Source: Rhizomys pruinosus (taxonomy: Eukaryota > Chordata > Mammalia > Rodentia > Spalacidae). Taken from it: DNA of 64,000 bases. Location: positions 700,509 through 764,508 of the forward strand of contig VZQC01013876.1 in NCBI GenBank assembly GCA_009823505.1, written 5' to 3'. Shown here one piece after another: positions 22,903-34,307 of the stretch; position 1 is the stretch's first letter, and every line of letters begins with the position of its first letter. A program made the translations under genes and the position numbers. The notes beneath the pieces were generated by a model, which saw only the letters and a list, made by a program, of their open reading frames with translations, ran no database searches and was not told the origin of the DNA.

Positions 22903-24934
22903 GAAAAAATCCATTCGGTATGTAGGTGTTGCTTCAAATAAGCAATGCGTATTTTATAGTAAAATGTCAACATTTGGATATCCAGTAAATATAAGATCTC
23001 CATTTTCCTTTGCATAATATAAGTTCTAACCATGAACAGTGATTCAGACTTCTAACAAATGTGTACAACAATGGGGAATCCTTGCCACTTGGGGCAAGGG
23101 CGAATTTGATGGCATCCTATTTAGAGCATGTATGGGCAATGCCTCTAGATCAATCTGAAACTCACATTCTCCAGATATAATATGAACTCCAGCCAGTTCA
23201 TATTAACCAGCAACTGAAGAGACCTCTGCCTTCAGACACAGGGTAGTTCACACCCACACAAAAGCTTATTTTTTCTGGTCCTTCCTCTACAGGGAGTCAG
23301 GATAAACCAGAATGTGGAAAGTTCTCTGAAACAGCTGCCATCTATACCAGAGATTTCACCAGACAGCTTCCAAATAAAGTCGAACTCTCTTTCAATCTCA
23401 TGCAGTTTTCATTTAATACGATTTCTCAAAGCTTCACAGAGCCACCTATATCAAGCTGAACATCTAAAAAGATGTGAAGTTTAGCATCTTCACTAAAATA
23501 AAGCCACACTTCATTAACCTCACAGGCCGGTAGTTGCTTAGTGGGAAAGAATTCAAAGGGCCTATTAGCCTGCCAGCTACAGCACTACCAGGCTTCTGTG
23601 AACTACACCACCTCCTGCTAAAAATGGAGATTTGTTTAAGGTGGTTCAAGTGTCTTTGATCCAACATTCCTGGTCTACCTTAACAGCTCAAAGCTATAAC
23701 TATTTGTCTGCCTTTCCCAAGCCTCTTGTGCCAAATAATGGGAATTTCAAAACTAGGCAGAAATTTTGACACTTTGCATAATCTCTCTTCCTCTTCAGCT
23801 ACAAATAAGGCTTTGTATTCGATTAGACTCACAGCAGGTGAAAACCCCAATTAGTAAATTCATTCTGGGGCCTCTCTACCTTCCTCCCACACACCACCAC
23901 ATTTAAGAAAAAATAGGGGAAGTCATAGTCTTTTCTCAAATCGCAAATTAACCCTTTGATCTACCCAAGGAAGAAAGAATTTTCTTTGGAACTGGGAAGA
24001 AGATTGTTTTCCCTTTCTTGGCCTCACAGTGGGGGTTACAGAATTCTATTTTATCAGACTTTATTGGCTTCTCCAAACCCCCAAATGCGCTCAAAATTTT
24101 CTGATTAATCCAGAAATGACAGGGCTTTATTTTTTCCTTGCTAACTGAAAATTCACAGTGCCAATATTATCTAAAGAAAGATTAATGGACAGTCTGCTAC
24201 AAGAGAGAATTACTTTTAAGTTATGCTCTTATTTTGGTGTATTTGAGATGAAAAACATTAAATTTTAGTATAAACAGTATACTATGGCCTGAGGAAGTAC
24301 ACAAAGTCTATATTTCATGCTTTGTAAATATTTATTTGTCAAAGGAAATTCATCATGGAGCAAGGAGAGACGTATAGTTTGAACATTCAAAAAATGGAGA
24401 CAGCTTTAGTCTTTAGAGTGATTTACTTATACTTTGTCAATTGCTTCCCTGGAAATAATTCACAGCTCAGTTTTATTTATGAGCAGATGATTAAAAAAGA
24501 GCAGCTTTGTCTTTTTTAATTGTTTTAGTCCTGTCACTTTTCTTAAAACAAGTCATAGGACTTATTATCCACAAGAAAATACTGAACATACATCAAATAG
24601 TAATGCAGCTTTTAGAAGTAGTCATCTGTTACTGTCAGTGGTTCATTTCACTCTGAGTCTTCCTAATTAAAATGCAGAGTCTACATATATGCCTTCCTAA
24701 ATTACCCTTTTCTAAAATACTTGGATTTCATTAAAAAAAGTTAAATGACAGTCTAAGCATTATTAATACTTAGGACTTAGTTCTTGAGATTGGGTAAAGT
24801 AAACAAAGGAATTGCTAGTCAATTAAGTGAACAAGAGGCCATACAAAATTGAAACAGATAAGGGAAATGGAATATTCAAATGTTACAGATGAAGACATGA
24901 GATTTTTTTTTTCTTTTGAGATGACTGTCTATAA

Positions 24935-25076
24935 GAATCATGTTCTATCAAAAGCAGCTTCTTCAACTTTCAGCAAGGGAAGCTTTATTGGAGAGCATAG
25001 AAAAAAAAAAGAATCATGTTCTATCAAAAGCAGCTTCTTCAACTTTCAGCAAGGGAAGCTTTATTGGAGAGCATAG
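24935..25076. repeat. Perfect 66-bp direct duplication separated by A10
   Basis: 24935-25000 and 25011-25076 are identical over 66 bp (GAATCATGTTCT to GAGAGCATAG), separated by ten A residues at 25001-25010. The layout is that of a long target-site duplication around a poly-A-only insert, or a tandem duplication. Confidence 0.95.
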
Positions 25077-25393
25077 GCTTGCATTAAAGTGAAGGGCAGA
25101 GTCCAGGCCAATTGTGCCTTACAGGCTAGTCACTTAACCCTTTACTGGTGAGTAACTTAACCTCTTAGGGGCTTTTGTTGACTCTTTTGTAAAAATGTAG
25201 ATGATGCTTAACTGAAATGGAATGTCAGTCAAAATTCACAAGATGACTCTGAAAGGTCTTTGAAAGCTGGGAACTTCTGTCTTAATGCAAAGTGGTCTGC
25301 CTCTCAAGTTTGACTCATTAGAAGCAAATCTATTATGTTCAGGAATTCTGTTTCAAAAAGAAAACAAAAAACTACAAAATAAAAATAAATTCT

Positions 25394-25543
25394 GTGCCAG
25401 GACTGGTGGCGCATGCCTTTAATACCAACACTCCAGAGGCAGAGGCAGGCGGATCTTGGGGAGTTCAAGGCCAGCCTGGTCTACCATAGGGAGTTCCAGG
25501 ACAGCTGGGGCTATGGGGAGACCCTATCTCAAAAAGATCAAAA

Positions 25544-25582
<39 letters not shown>
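25394..25582 (+). repeat. B1 SINE with (TAAA)n tail
   Basis: GTGCCAGGACTGGTGGCGCA to GAGACCCTATCTCAAAAAG. The tail expanded into about ten AAAT units. Confidence 0.92.
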
Positions 25583-25612
25583 ATTCTGCATCTTTGTTTT
25601 AACTATACTTTT

Positions 25613-25770
25613 TAGCCAGGCATGATGGTACAAGTCTTTAATCCCAGCACTCAGAAGGCAGAGGCAGGTGGATCTCTGTGAGTTTGAGGGCAACCTGGTC
25701 AACACATGAAATTTCAGACCAACCATGGTTACATATGTGGTAAGACCCTGTCTCAAAAAAATTCATTTTT
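25613..25770 (+). repeat. B1 SINE, older
   Basis: AGCCAGGCATGATGGTACAA to AAGACCCTGTCTCAAAAAA. Confidence 0.88.
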
Positions 25771-25889
25771 AAATTGTATGAAGAAAATGAGAGGTCCAAG
25801 TGTTTCGGTCCCTCCTCTTCAGTGGTTTGTAGAAGGAATCCATGTTACTTGGTTTGGGTTACGTTTTATTTTCTTGTTGTTTGAATATA

Positions 25890-26012
25890 GCAAATGGTCA
25901 GGTTCCGTGATACAGGCCTGTAATCTTATGTGCACTGGAGAGTTTGAGGCTGGAGGATGGTAAATTCAAGGTCAGCATGGGCTACATATTGAGACCTTGT
26001 TTTGAAAACAAC
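25890..26012 (+). repeat. Old B1/B4-like fragment
   Basis: GGTCAGGTTCCGTGATACAG, GGCTGGAGGATGGTAAATTC and GGGCTACATATTGAGACC. Confidence 0.6.
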
Positions 26013-26664
26013 AAAAACCAAGCACGATATAAAATTAATTTCAGTATTATCGGTTTAAATTTTGGTTTTACGTTGTGTGTGTGAAGGGAAATGACAGGTC
26101 CCAATGTTTTAGCCCTTCATCTTCAGAAGTTTACAATTACAAAAGAAATCTTTCTTAATTGTGTGTGTGTGGCTTGTTTTTTGTTTTGTTTTGTTTTGTT
26201 TTTTTTAGGAAGGAATCTACAAGGCTGAGACAGGAGGATCACCTTGAGTTTGATGACAGCCTGAGCTACATAGTGAACTCAAAATCATCTTAAAGTATAT
26301 AATGAGGACTTTTCTGAAACTAAAAAGACCCTCCCAAAAGGTAAAGCAAGTAAGCAGATTTTACAAGATAGATCCATAACCACAGCTTAAGATAAGTAGA
26401 AACTTTGCAATATTTGCAATTTTCACAATTGTTCTTTGGGCCCAGTGTTAAAACATAAAGATTATTCATACTTATTTTAAGAAGGTGTAAGTAAGTTCCT
26501 GTTTTCAAATAGCAGGAACTAGTAAGCAAGCCAGTGAATGGTTGATCTGAAAGGTAACAATGGGAACGAAAGAGATACTTGATGGAAAACATCTCTCAGT
26601 GTAGAGTTTTGAACTGGCTGCATAAATTAGGAAATCTACATAAAAACACATTAATGAAAGGGGA

Positions 26665-26755
26665 AATGGAAGGATTAGCACTCAGTAGCAGAGCACTGGC
26701 CTAGCATGTGTGAGGCCCTGTGTCATCTCCTTAGCATTGAAAAAATGAAGTGCCT
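26665..26755 (+). repeat. ID-like SINE
   Basis: TAGCAGAGCACTGGCCTAGC, then TGTGAGGCCCTGTGTCATC and an A-rich end. Confidence 0.65.
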
Positions 26756-26834
26756 ATGTATGTAAACCAAGCAATTAATGATGTATGAAAGGCTGAATCT
26801 GAAACTCCAGCTCCAGCTTATTTTGTCAGGGATG

Positions 26835-26975
26835 TGTGTCTGCACGCGCGCCGAAGTCAGAACATAACTCATAGGACTAGGTTCTCTCCTTCCACCCTGT
26901 AGGTCCTGGGGATGGATTCAGGTCATTAAGCTTAGCAGCAAGTGCTTTTACCTGCTGAGTCATCTTGTCAATGCA
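26835..26975 (-). repeat. B3-type SINE
   Basis: Reverse strand: TAGGTCCTGGGGATGGATTC, then GCAAGTGCTTTTACCTGCTG and AGTCATCTTGTC. Confidence 0.7.
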
Positions 26976-27060
26976 GGGAAAAATTTAAAATATGGAAATA
27001 AAATAGGAATATGATAAATTTTATTTTTCCACAATTTCAAAAAAAATAGTTGAACGTAGT

Positions 27061-27226
27061 AGCCAGGTGTGGTGGTGCACGCCTTTAATCCTAGCACTCA
27101 CTCGGGAGGCAGAGCCAGGCGGATCTTTGTGAGTTCAAGGCCAGCCTGGTCTACAGAGTGAGTTCCAGGACAGCTGGGGCTACAGGGAGACCCTGTCTCG
27201 AAAAGACCAAAAAAAAAAAAAAAAAT
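27061..27226 (+). repeat. B1 SINE
   Basis: AGCCAGGTGTGGTGGTGCAC, a local CACT duplication (AGCACTCACTCGGGAGG), and GAGACCCTGTCTCGAAAAG. Confidence 0.95.
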
Positions 27227-27633
27227 ACTTGAATGTATTTTCCCCTGCAATTAAATTTCTCTATTAAATATCCTCTCACATTAATTTATTTAAGGAGTGT
27301 CAATCATGGTGTATTTATGAAATACTTGCATATGTCTTTGCTGATCATTCAAATGCTTCTCATTTTCTTTACAGTTAGTGAAAGCTAGAGAGCTCTTCGG
27401 TCATGAGATAGAAATGTAAAAAGAGTTCTACATTGCTATCAGGTTCCTCTATTAGAGGGATCCAACAGAAATAAAGTTAGAGTTAGCAATGTATTTGGGG
27501 AGGTAGAAAGATGCATATGACCAAACACAGTATCAGAGGAATTATAATTGTAGGACTAGGTAAGAAAACAAAAGCCAAAGTTTGAGGGAAAGGGTTAGCA
27601 GTCTGATCTCTTGGGATTAAGAAATAACTAGGT

Positions 27634-27830
27634 GAGGGCTGGCAAGATGGCTCAGTGGGTAAAGGCACTTGACACTAAGTCTGATGACCAGGGGGTTCTT
27701 ACCCCCAAATCCATGGTGGATGGAGAGAACCAACTCCCAAAAGTTGCCCTCTGACTTTCACATGCTGTGGGCTGTGTTACACATGTGCCCACATGCAAAC
27801 ACACAATAATATATAAGAATAATTTTTAAA
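27634..27830 (+). repeat. B3 SINE
   Basis: GAGGGCTGGCAAGATGGCTC, GGCACTTGACACTAAGTCTG and GTTGCCCTCTGACTTTCACA. Confidence 0.85.
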
Positions 27831-28691
27831 AGAACTAGGATAAACTAATATCTTACTAACTGTGAAACAGGTATCCTTATGTTTACAAATATCCCAGACA
27901 CCACTTAATAAAGAAGCTTCTTTTGCACCAGATGAAGAATATTACAGAGGACCACAACTGGACACACACACAGACATTGTCTGTAAAGTGCTCAAGCCTA
28001 AGCGACACATCTACAATGCAACCTCTACACCTAAGGTTCATGCAACATAGAACAAGGGGCCAAGAGGGCATTAATTAATCTCTTAACTCTCATTAAGGAA
28101 GCTCCCTCAAGCAACAGGTGGCCAGGACCTCAGAAGATCAGGAATGGTCAAATCATGGAGATTAGGAGTGTACGGAGTGTGGGTCCATGGACAGGTCGCC
28201 TATATTCAGCTTCACTCACCCAGGGCTCAGGGAATATTGAGGAAGAATGGGTGGAAAGATTGTAAGAGCCAGGGAGGTGGTACAAGACCATATGGAAATA
28301 GAATCCTACAAGCTCCAGGAACCCTGTTCATATGAACCTACAGCATTGGTGTCAGCATGCACAAGACCCATGCAAGCTTAACCAGACAAAAACCCAGCAT
28401 GGAACTGCAGAAATGGGTAGCAGAACCCAGTCTTAGCTGAAGAAATGTTGCTAGCTGATTGGTTGGGTGATGAAGAAGTGGCCTTCTTTAAGTCAGGGAC
28501 TCTGGATAGACTGACTAGATAGAGCTCAGAGGATGAACTGGCACTGAGGAATGACTGGGGAGATTAATTTGGCACAAAGACCGTAACACAAATGACAGAA
28601 TGTCTGAACCGGGTGTGCTGGAGGGGGAGGGGAGCTGTGGGAGGGTGCCAGTGGAGAAGGGGGTATAAAGGCTATTGAGATTGAGATGTTG

Positions 28692-28795
28692 GGGCCGGTC
28701 GATGGCTCAACAGTTAAGAGCACTGACTGCTCTTGTAGAGGACCCAGGTTCGATTCCCAGTACCCACATGGTGGCTAAGAACCTAAGTGTTGGAA
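28692..28795 (+). repeat. B2 SINE, 3'-truncated
   Basis: GGGCCGGTCGATGGCTCAAC to CACATGGTGGCTAAGAACC, ending near the same place as the B2 half of the composite elements but followed by unique sequence. Confidence 0.88.
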
Positions 28796-29251
28796 CTACT
28801 GGTGAGTACCACTATAGCCAGCTTGAAAATCATATTCTTGAGTTAACACCAATAACACCTTAGTGCAAGAATCTAGGTTCTCATGGTGTGACCTAATGTT
28901 ACTCTTCAAACGTGGCTGACAAAGAATGGAAGCCTCATCTTATATGACAGACAGGAAAGAGATTGGCACCATCTGTACTTTTAGAGTGTCTTTTTCTTTA
29001 AGTAGAATTCAATTTCTGGTGGGAAGAAATGGGAATGAAAAAGAGAAGAGAAATTAAAATGGCAGTGTATGCACAGGAGACTACTACACTAGTAGTGTTA
29101 AGAAAGGATGAAGACATTAAACTAAAAGTGTAGCACTAAGAATTGGTGGAAAGTTGTTTTTCAGGACAGGTTATAGGATTAAATTAATGCTAATTTTCAA
29201 CCAAGTGGATGTATGACAGAGGACAGGGAAAAGCCTAGAATTTGGGGAGGG

Positions 29252-29372
29252 GGGACAAGGTTTTACTCTGTAGACCAGGTTCACCCAGACTCAGTATATA
29301 GTCTAGACTGGCACTGAGATTACAGCACTACACCTGCCTTGGTCTCCTAAGTTCTAAGACTGCACATCTGGT
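29252..29372 (-). repeat. Old B1-like fragment
   Basis: TACTCTGTAGACCAGGTTCA and ACACCTGCCTTGGTCTCC, strongly decayed. Confidence 0.55.
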
Positions 29373-29384
29373 TGCATTTAGGAT

Positions 29385-29511
29385 CTTTTTTCTTTTGGTC
29401 TTTTTGAGACAGGATCTCCCTTTAGTCCCAGTTGGTCTGGAGCTCACTCTGTAGACCAGGCTGGACTTGAACTCACAGAGATCTGCCTGCCTCTGCTTCC
29501 CTAGTGCTAGA
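29385..29511 (-). repeat. B1 SINE with target-site duplication, 5' truncated
   Basis: TTTTGGTCTTTTTGAGACAG to CCCTAGTGCTAGA, with TGCATTTAGGAT at 29373-29384 and 29512-29523. The B1 5' end (GCCGGGCGTGG) is missing. Confidence 0.93.
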
Positions 29512-29539
29512 TGCATTTAGGATTTTTGATAAATGGCAT

Positions 29540-29899
29540 TGTATTAGTCACTTTTCTGTTGCTGTGATAAAACCACCATGAGCAAGGGAACTTATAAAAG
29601 GAAGAGTTTATTTGAGCTTATGATTGATGGTTCCAGGGAATTAGAGTCCATTGTGGCACGAAGCATGGTGGCCGGGGCTGGAGCAGCAAGCCAAGGGTCA
29701 CATCTCGCAATGAGCACAGGAAGCAGAGAGAGAGAGACTGGAGACAGCAAGGCTTGTTAAACTCACAAGCCTGCTGCCAATAACGTACTTCCTCCAGCAC
29801 AGCCACACCATCTAAGACCTCCAAGAACAGTGCCACCAACTGGAGACAAAATGTCTGAATACTTAAAGCCTATGGGGTACACTCATTCAAACCACCACA
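29540..29899. mobile_element. LTR-like interspersed repeat (TG...CA, 5-bp target duplication)
   Basis: A 360-bp element begins TGTATTAGTCAC and ends AACCACCACA, flanked by GGCAT at 29535-29539 and 29900-29904. Its body (TTCTGTTGCTGTGATAAAAC, AGTGCCACCAACTGG) matches a common rodent repeat whose family name I will not assign from memory. A noisy reverse copy sits at about 38.86-39.22 kb in the fold-back arm. Confidence 0.7.
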
Positions 29900-29974
29900 G
29901 GCATCCATTAGCTATAGACTCTCATATTCATTCATCCATTCATCCATTCATTCATATATCTCTATATGTATCAA

Positions 29975-30037
29975 GCATCTATGTATGTATGTATGTATGT
30001 ATGTATGTATGTATGTATGTAGCTAGCTAGCTAGCTT
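29975..30037. repeat. (ATGT)n then (TAGC)n microsatellite
   Basis: About eleven ATGT units are followed by AGCTAGCTAGCTAGCT. Confidence 0.95.
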
Positions 30038-30128
30038 TCTTTCTCTGTATCTATATCACATTGTTTCTTAATGGCTGTAGGGCACTTAATATATGTCATT
30101 TAAAATTTAGTAGATAGAATGTGGGGTT

Positions 30129-30353
30129 AGGGGCTGGAGAGATGGCCTAGCGGTTAAGAGCACCGACTGCTCTTGTAGAGGACCCGGGTTTGATTCCCAG
30201 CACCCACATGGTGGCTGAGAACCGTCTTTAACTCCAGTTCCAGGGGAATCCGACGACCTCTTCTGACCTCCGTGGCATTGCACGACACAGATGCACAGAC
30301 CTGCATGCAGACAGTACATTCAAACACATAAAGAATAAATAAAATAAAAGAAT
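30129..30353 (+). repeat. B2 SINE
   Basis: GGGGCTGGAGAGATGGCCTA, a complete body, and AATAAATAAAATAAAAG. Sequence either side repeats GAATGTGGGGTTA, a target-site duplication. Confidence 0.96.
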
Positions 30354-30493
30354 GTGGGGTTATGGTGGAAGGTAGTGTGTGTTTAGCATATGTGCAGCCC
30401 TAGATCTGATCCCCAAAGCCATAAACAACAACAAATGAATAGATAAATCTCAAGGAAATATAACTAGAATAAAACCTTAAGAAAGGAGAAGTT

Positions 30494-30665
30494 AGGGTCA
30501 GCATGTTAACGCACACCTTTAATCTCAGCACTTGGGAGACAGAGGCAGGTGGATCTTTGTGAGTTCAAGACCAGCCTGGTCTACATAGTAAGTTCCAGGA
30601 TAGTTGGGTCTACAGGGAGGCCCTGTCTCAAAAAGACAAAAAGAAAAAAATAAAAAAAAAAAAAG
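30494..30665 (+). repeat. B1 SINE
   Basis: AGGGTCAGCATGTTAACGCA to GAGGCCCTGTCTCAAAAAG and an A-rich tail. Confidence 0.9.
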
Positions 30666-30757
30666 GAGACGTTAGAACACAGACACCAAGATTACAGGGC
30701 TTGACACAGTTATTAAATTTTGCTATGTACATCCATCAAAATAAGAAAGACAAACAG

Positions 30758-30990
30758 GGGCTGGAGAGATGGCCTAGCAGTTAAGAATGCCGACTGCTCT
30801 TGCAGAGGACCCGGGTTCGATCCCCAGCACCCACATGGTGGCTGAGAACCATCTTTAACTCCAGTTCCAGGGGAATCCAACATGCTCTTCTGACCTTCGT
30901 GGCATTGCACAACACGGGTGCACAAACCTACAGTAGGACAGTACAATTAGACACATACAAAAATAAATAAAATTAATTAAAAAAATTTTA
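30758..30990 (+). repeat. B2 SINE with target-site duplication
   Basis: GGGGCTGGAGAGATGGCCTA to an A-rich tail. AAGAAAGACAAACA occurs on both sides. Confidence 0.95.
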
Positions 30991-31389
30991 AAAAGAAAGA
31001 CAAACAATGTAAAATGTTAGGATGGACACAGAGCAACTAGAACTCTCAGGCTTTGTTGAGGGGAGTAAAAGTCACACTGAAAACTAAAATACAGAAAAGC
31101 TCGACACATGTGCACTTCTATGACCTAGAAATTCTACTGCTTAATATAGTCTCTGTGGGATGTGTAAATATATTCACAAAATGATATCTTTTAAATTGTG
31201 TATATCATCACTCACTATAGAATGCTCCACAATGGGGAATATAATAGATTAAAACACATTCACACACTGGACTACTTCTATCAATGAGAATGAACAATCC
31301 ACAACTTCATAAAACAGCATGAATGAAGTTATTTAAAGAGCCAGGCACAAGTATACATGTTGTGCGATTTCGTTTATAAAAAAGACAAA

Positions 31390-31558
31390 AACATTGAGTG
31401 TGGTGGCCACACCTTTAATCCTACTACTAGTGAGACAGACACAGGCAGATCTCTAAGAGTTCAAGGTCAGCTTGGTCTACATAGTGGGTTCCAGGCCAGC
31501 CACACCCACAGAGTGAGACCCTACCTAAAACATACAAACAAACAAAAAAACCATAAAG
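31390..31558 (+). repeat. B1 SINE, diverged
   Basis: GAGTGTGGTGGCCACACC, GTTCAAGGTCAGCTTGGTC and GAGTGAGACCCTACC. Confidence 0.85.
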
Positions 31559-32035
31559 CCAGACCAGAATAATTCATGGTCTTTAGTGTCAACATAGTGT
31601 TTGAATGTTGGGTAAGGTTTAGAAATAGGCTCAAGGAGACTGCTACAATCATCAATTTCCTAATCTGAATACTGGTTACATAGTATAATCAAAATTTGAA
31701 AATTCATTGAATTTAATGCTTTTTTAAAAGTTTGTTTAAAATTAGCAAATGAAAGTTAGACATATTTATCATTCACAAAATATTTTAAAATATGTGTGCC
31801 TGGTAGACTACCTAACTAACATAAATAACATTTCGTATTGTTAATATATTTTGTGGTGAGAACACTTAGTCTATTTTCCTAGCAAATTTCAGCAAATATT
31901 GCTCATTATGGTCACCTTGTTGTACAATAGACCTATGAAAGTTTGTTTTCCTAACTGACATTTTCTACATTTTACCAACATCATCCTAAGGCTCCCTTCT
32001 GTAGATGTCTAATGTATTTGAATAAAAATATATTT

Positions 32036-32160
32036 TAGCCTTTAATCCCAGCACTCTAGAAGCAGAGGCAGGCAGGACTCTGTGAGTTCAAGGGCAGCCT
32101 GGTCTACATAATGAGTTCCAGGACAGCTGGGGCTACAGGGGGACTGTCTCAAAAAGACAT
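32036..32160 (+). repeat. B1 SINE, 5' truncated
   Basis: Starts inside B1 at TAGCCTTTAATCCCAGCAC and ends GGACTGTCTCAAAAAGAC, then (TA)n. Confidence 0.88.
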
Positions 32161-32175
32161 ATATATATATATATA

Positions 32176-32341
32176 TTTGATTTTTAATATAATACTTTAT
32201 TGGCATTATGTGTATTTCAGACATCATTTTTCAGTTCAGTTTAGACATATTCCCCTTTCCCTTCCTCCCACCCCACCCCAGTTCATGCATTCTGCCATAC
32301 ATGTCCTGTATCTTTCTCTCAGTCTTTTTAAAGATTTCCTC
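32176..32341 (-). mobile_element. L1 3' end fragment
   Basis: On the minus strand it shows AGACTGAGAGAAAGATACAG, then AGAATGCATGAAC and an AATAAAGTATTATATT end. This is the same L1 3' block as at 48.5 kb and in patch 1. A B2 is inserted at its right end. Confidence 0.7.
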
Positions 32342-32344
32342 TGG

Positions 32345-32600
32345 GGGCTGGAGAGATGGCCTAGCGGTTAAGAGCGCCGACAGCTCTTGCAGAGGACCCG
32401 GGTTCGATCCCCAGCACCCACATGGCGGCCGAGAGCTGTCTGAAACTCCAATTCCAGGAGAACTCCAGTTCCAGGGGAATCCGAGACCCTCTTCTGACCT
32501 CCGCGGCATTGCACGACACGGGTGCACAGACTTGCATGCAGACAGTACATTCATACACATACAGAAATAAATAAAATTAATTAAAAAAAATTAAAAAAAA
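32345..32600 (+). repeat. B2 SINE inserted in an L1 end
   Basis: GGGGCTGGAGAGATGGCCTA, a duplicated AACTCCAGTTCCAG block, and an AATAAATAAAATTAA tail. The preceding AGATTTCCTCTG reappears beyond the B2 tail only in the noisy arm (about 36.12 kb, reverse), so the right flank in this arm is discordant. Confidence 0.93.
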
Positions 32601-32684
32601 TAATAATTATGTTTATTTCCTAAAGGTCTTTTACCCATATCTCTTCTTCATTTAAACATTTTACTCTAAAGGCTGTCAGGGTTT

Positions 32685-32728
<44 letters not shown>

Positions 32729-32788
32729 GTCTTCTCGAGACAGGTTTTCCCTTTAGTCCTAGCTTGTAGCTGGCCCAGAGCTCACTCN
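32601..32788. other. Probable contig tail not matched by the fold-back copy
   Basis: Sequence from the B2 tail to the N at 32788, including the start of a reverse B1 (GGTCTTCTCGAGACAGG) at about 32727-32787, has no counterpart in the right arm. There the L1 continues instead. It is likely a misjoined contig end or an allelic difference. Confidence 0.6.
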
Positions 32789-32821
32789 ATTTTTAAAATG
32801 ATTGCTTTGTACATTTAATTA

Positions 32822-32836
32822 ATTAATTAGTTATGT

Positions 32837-32876
<40 letters not shown>

Positions 32877-32996
32877 CATGTAACTCAGGGGACAATTTTC
32901 AGGAGTCTCTCCTTCTACCTTTAAGAGGCTTCCACCGATTGAACTCAGGATGTCAGGCCTGGCTGCAAGCACCCTTACCTGCTGACCCCAACTATT
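32822..32996 (-). repeat. B3-type SINE with (GT)n tail
   Basis: (GT)n at about 32838-32872, then AACTCAGGGGACAATTTTC, TTGAACTCAGGATGTCAGG and CACCCTTACCTGCTGACC. Confidence 0.8.
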
Positions 32997-33176
32997 TTTA
33001 AAATCAGTGCGTAATTTGGCTATTAGTTTTCTAGATGCCAAAGCCAAAGAAAAATAATAAATGAAAATGTGATCTATTTTTTTATTTTGACAAATGGAAA
33101 GGGAAAAAGAGTAGTTCCAGTGAAGCAAAGCAAATTATAAATGCTGGGTAATTTAGACTGATAAAACTACATCTGA

Positions 33177-33372
33177 AGTGGGGCGTGTTGGTGCATGCCT
33201 TTAATCCCAGCACTTGGGAGGCAGAGGCAGGGGGATCTTTGTGAGTTCAAGGCCAGCCTGGTCTACAGAGTGAGTTCCAGGAAAGCTGGGGCTACAGGGA
33301 GACCCTGTCTCGAAAAAAACAAAAAGAAAACAACAACAACAACAACAAAAAAAAACCAAACCAAAAAAACTA
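33177..33372 (+). repeat. B1 SINE with target-site duplication
   Basis: GTGGGGCGTGTTGGTGCATG to GAGACCCTGTCTCGAAAAA with a CAA-rich tail. AAAACTACATCTGAA flanks both ends. Confidence 0.95.
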
Positions 33373-33649
33373 CATCTGAATAACATTACTGCATGGATTT
33401 TCAGGTGGGGGACACTGCATGCTGCAAATCTATAGCAAAACCTGATCCATGGTTGTCTTCACAAGGCCAGTCCACTTAAGCTGAGGCTATGATGCCAAAA
33501 GACATTTAAGTTGAACCAGTCTTTGGGGGAGGGGGAAACAATATTGTTCAACAATACAGTTTTCTGATGGGTCAGTCTAAGACAGGAATAAAAATTTGGT
33601 ATAGTGTTTTATTTTCCTTTAAAATTATTTTTGATTAACTTATTTTTTT

Positions 33650-33866
33650 AATTAATTATTTTTTTATGTGTATGAGTGTACTGACTGTATGTAGGTTGGT
33701 GCACCCATGTCGTGCAATGCCACGGAGGTCAGAAGAAGGCGTCGGATTCCCCTGGAACTGGAGTTAAAGATGCTTCTTAGCCGCCATGTGGGTGCTGGGA
33801 ATCGAACCCCAGTCCTCTGCAAGAGCAGTCGGTGCTCTTAACCATTGAGCCATCTCTCCAGTCCCT
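33650..33866 (-). repeat. B2 SINE
   Basis: TTATGTGTATGAGTGTACTG to GAGCCATCTCTCCAGTCCC. Confidence 0.95.
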
Positions 33867-34085
33867 GAATCATTTATTTTTATTTTATGTGTATGAGGGT
33901 TTCAGCTGCATGTTTGTAAGTGTACTAGTGTTATGCAAAGCTTTTGGAGGCCAGAAGAGGGCATCAGATCCCCTGGAATATGAGTTATGAGTGGTTAATA
34001 GCTAGCATGTGGGTGCTGGGAATCAAGCCTGGGTCTTCTGCAAAAGCAGCCAGTGCTCTTAACTACTGAGCCTTCTCTCTAGCCT
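33867..34085 (-). repeat. B2 SINE, older, abutting the previous one
   Basis: TTTTATGTGTATGAGGGTTT, GTGGGTGCTGGGAATCAAGC and GAGCCTTCTCTCTAGCCTCC. Confidence 0.9.
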
Positions 34086-34156
34086 CCCTCCCCATTTTAC
34101 TTTGAAGATTTTGAAAAGGTTCTAGTTTTATTTTTCCTTATAAAAAGTAAATTTCG

Positions 34157-34300
34157 GAGCCTGGCTCTGTAGAGCATGTCTTTGATTCTAGCACTTGGGA
34201 GGCAGAGCCAGACGGATCTCTTGAGTTCAAGGCCAGTCTGGTCTACATATTGAATTCTAGGCCAGTTGTGGCTACAAGAAGACCCTGACTCACAAAGACC
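34157..34300 (+). repeat. B1 SINE ending at the palindrome centre
   Basis: GGAGCCTGGCTCTGTAGAGC to AGACCCTGACTCACAAAGACC. The turn of inverted duplication 2 lies in its A-tail, and the next bases are its own reverse complement. Confidence 0.88.
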
Positions 34301-34307
34301 AAAAAAA

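Larger units (their letters stand above)
23733..34300 (+). repeat. Inverted duplication 2, left arm (clean copy)
   Basis: These 10.6 kb recur in reverse complement at 34308-45246, separated by only seven A residues at 34301-34307. The left arm carries well-formed SINEs. It contains a single N at 32788, after which the sequence again matches the right arm. Confidence 0.93.

Noticed and set aside
24849..25076. Open frame spanning the duplicated 66-bp block
   Set aside because: The repeated peptide comes only from the direct duplication; no start context or homology.
29975..30037. CRISPR-like or other functional tandem array
   Set aside because: Simple tetranucleotide repeats without spacers, in a mammalian intron.
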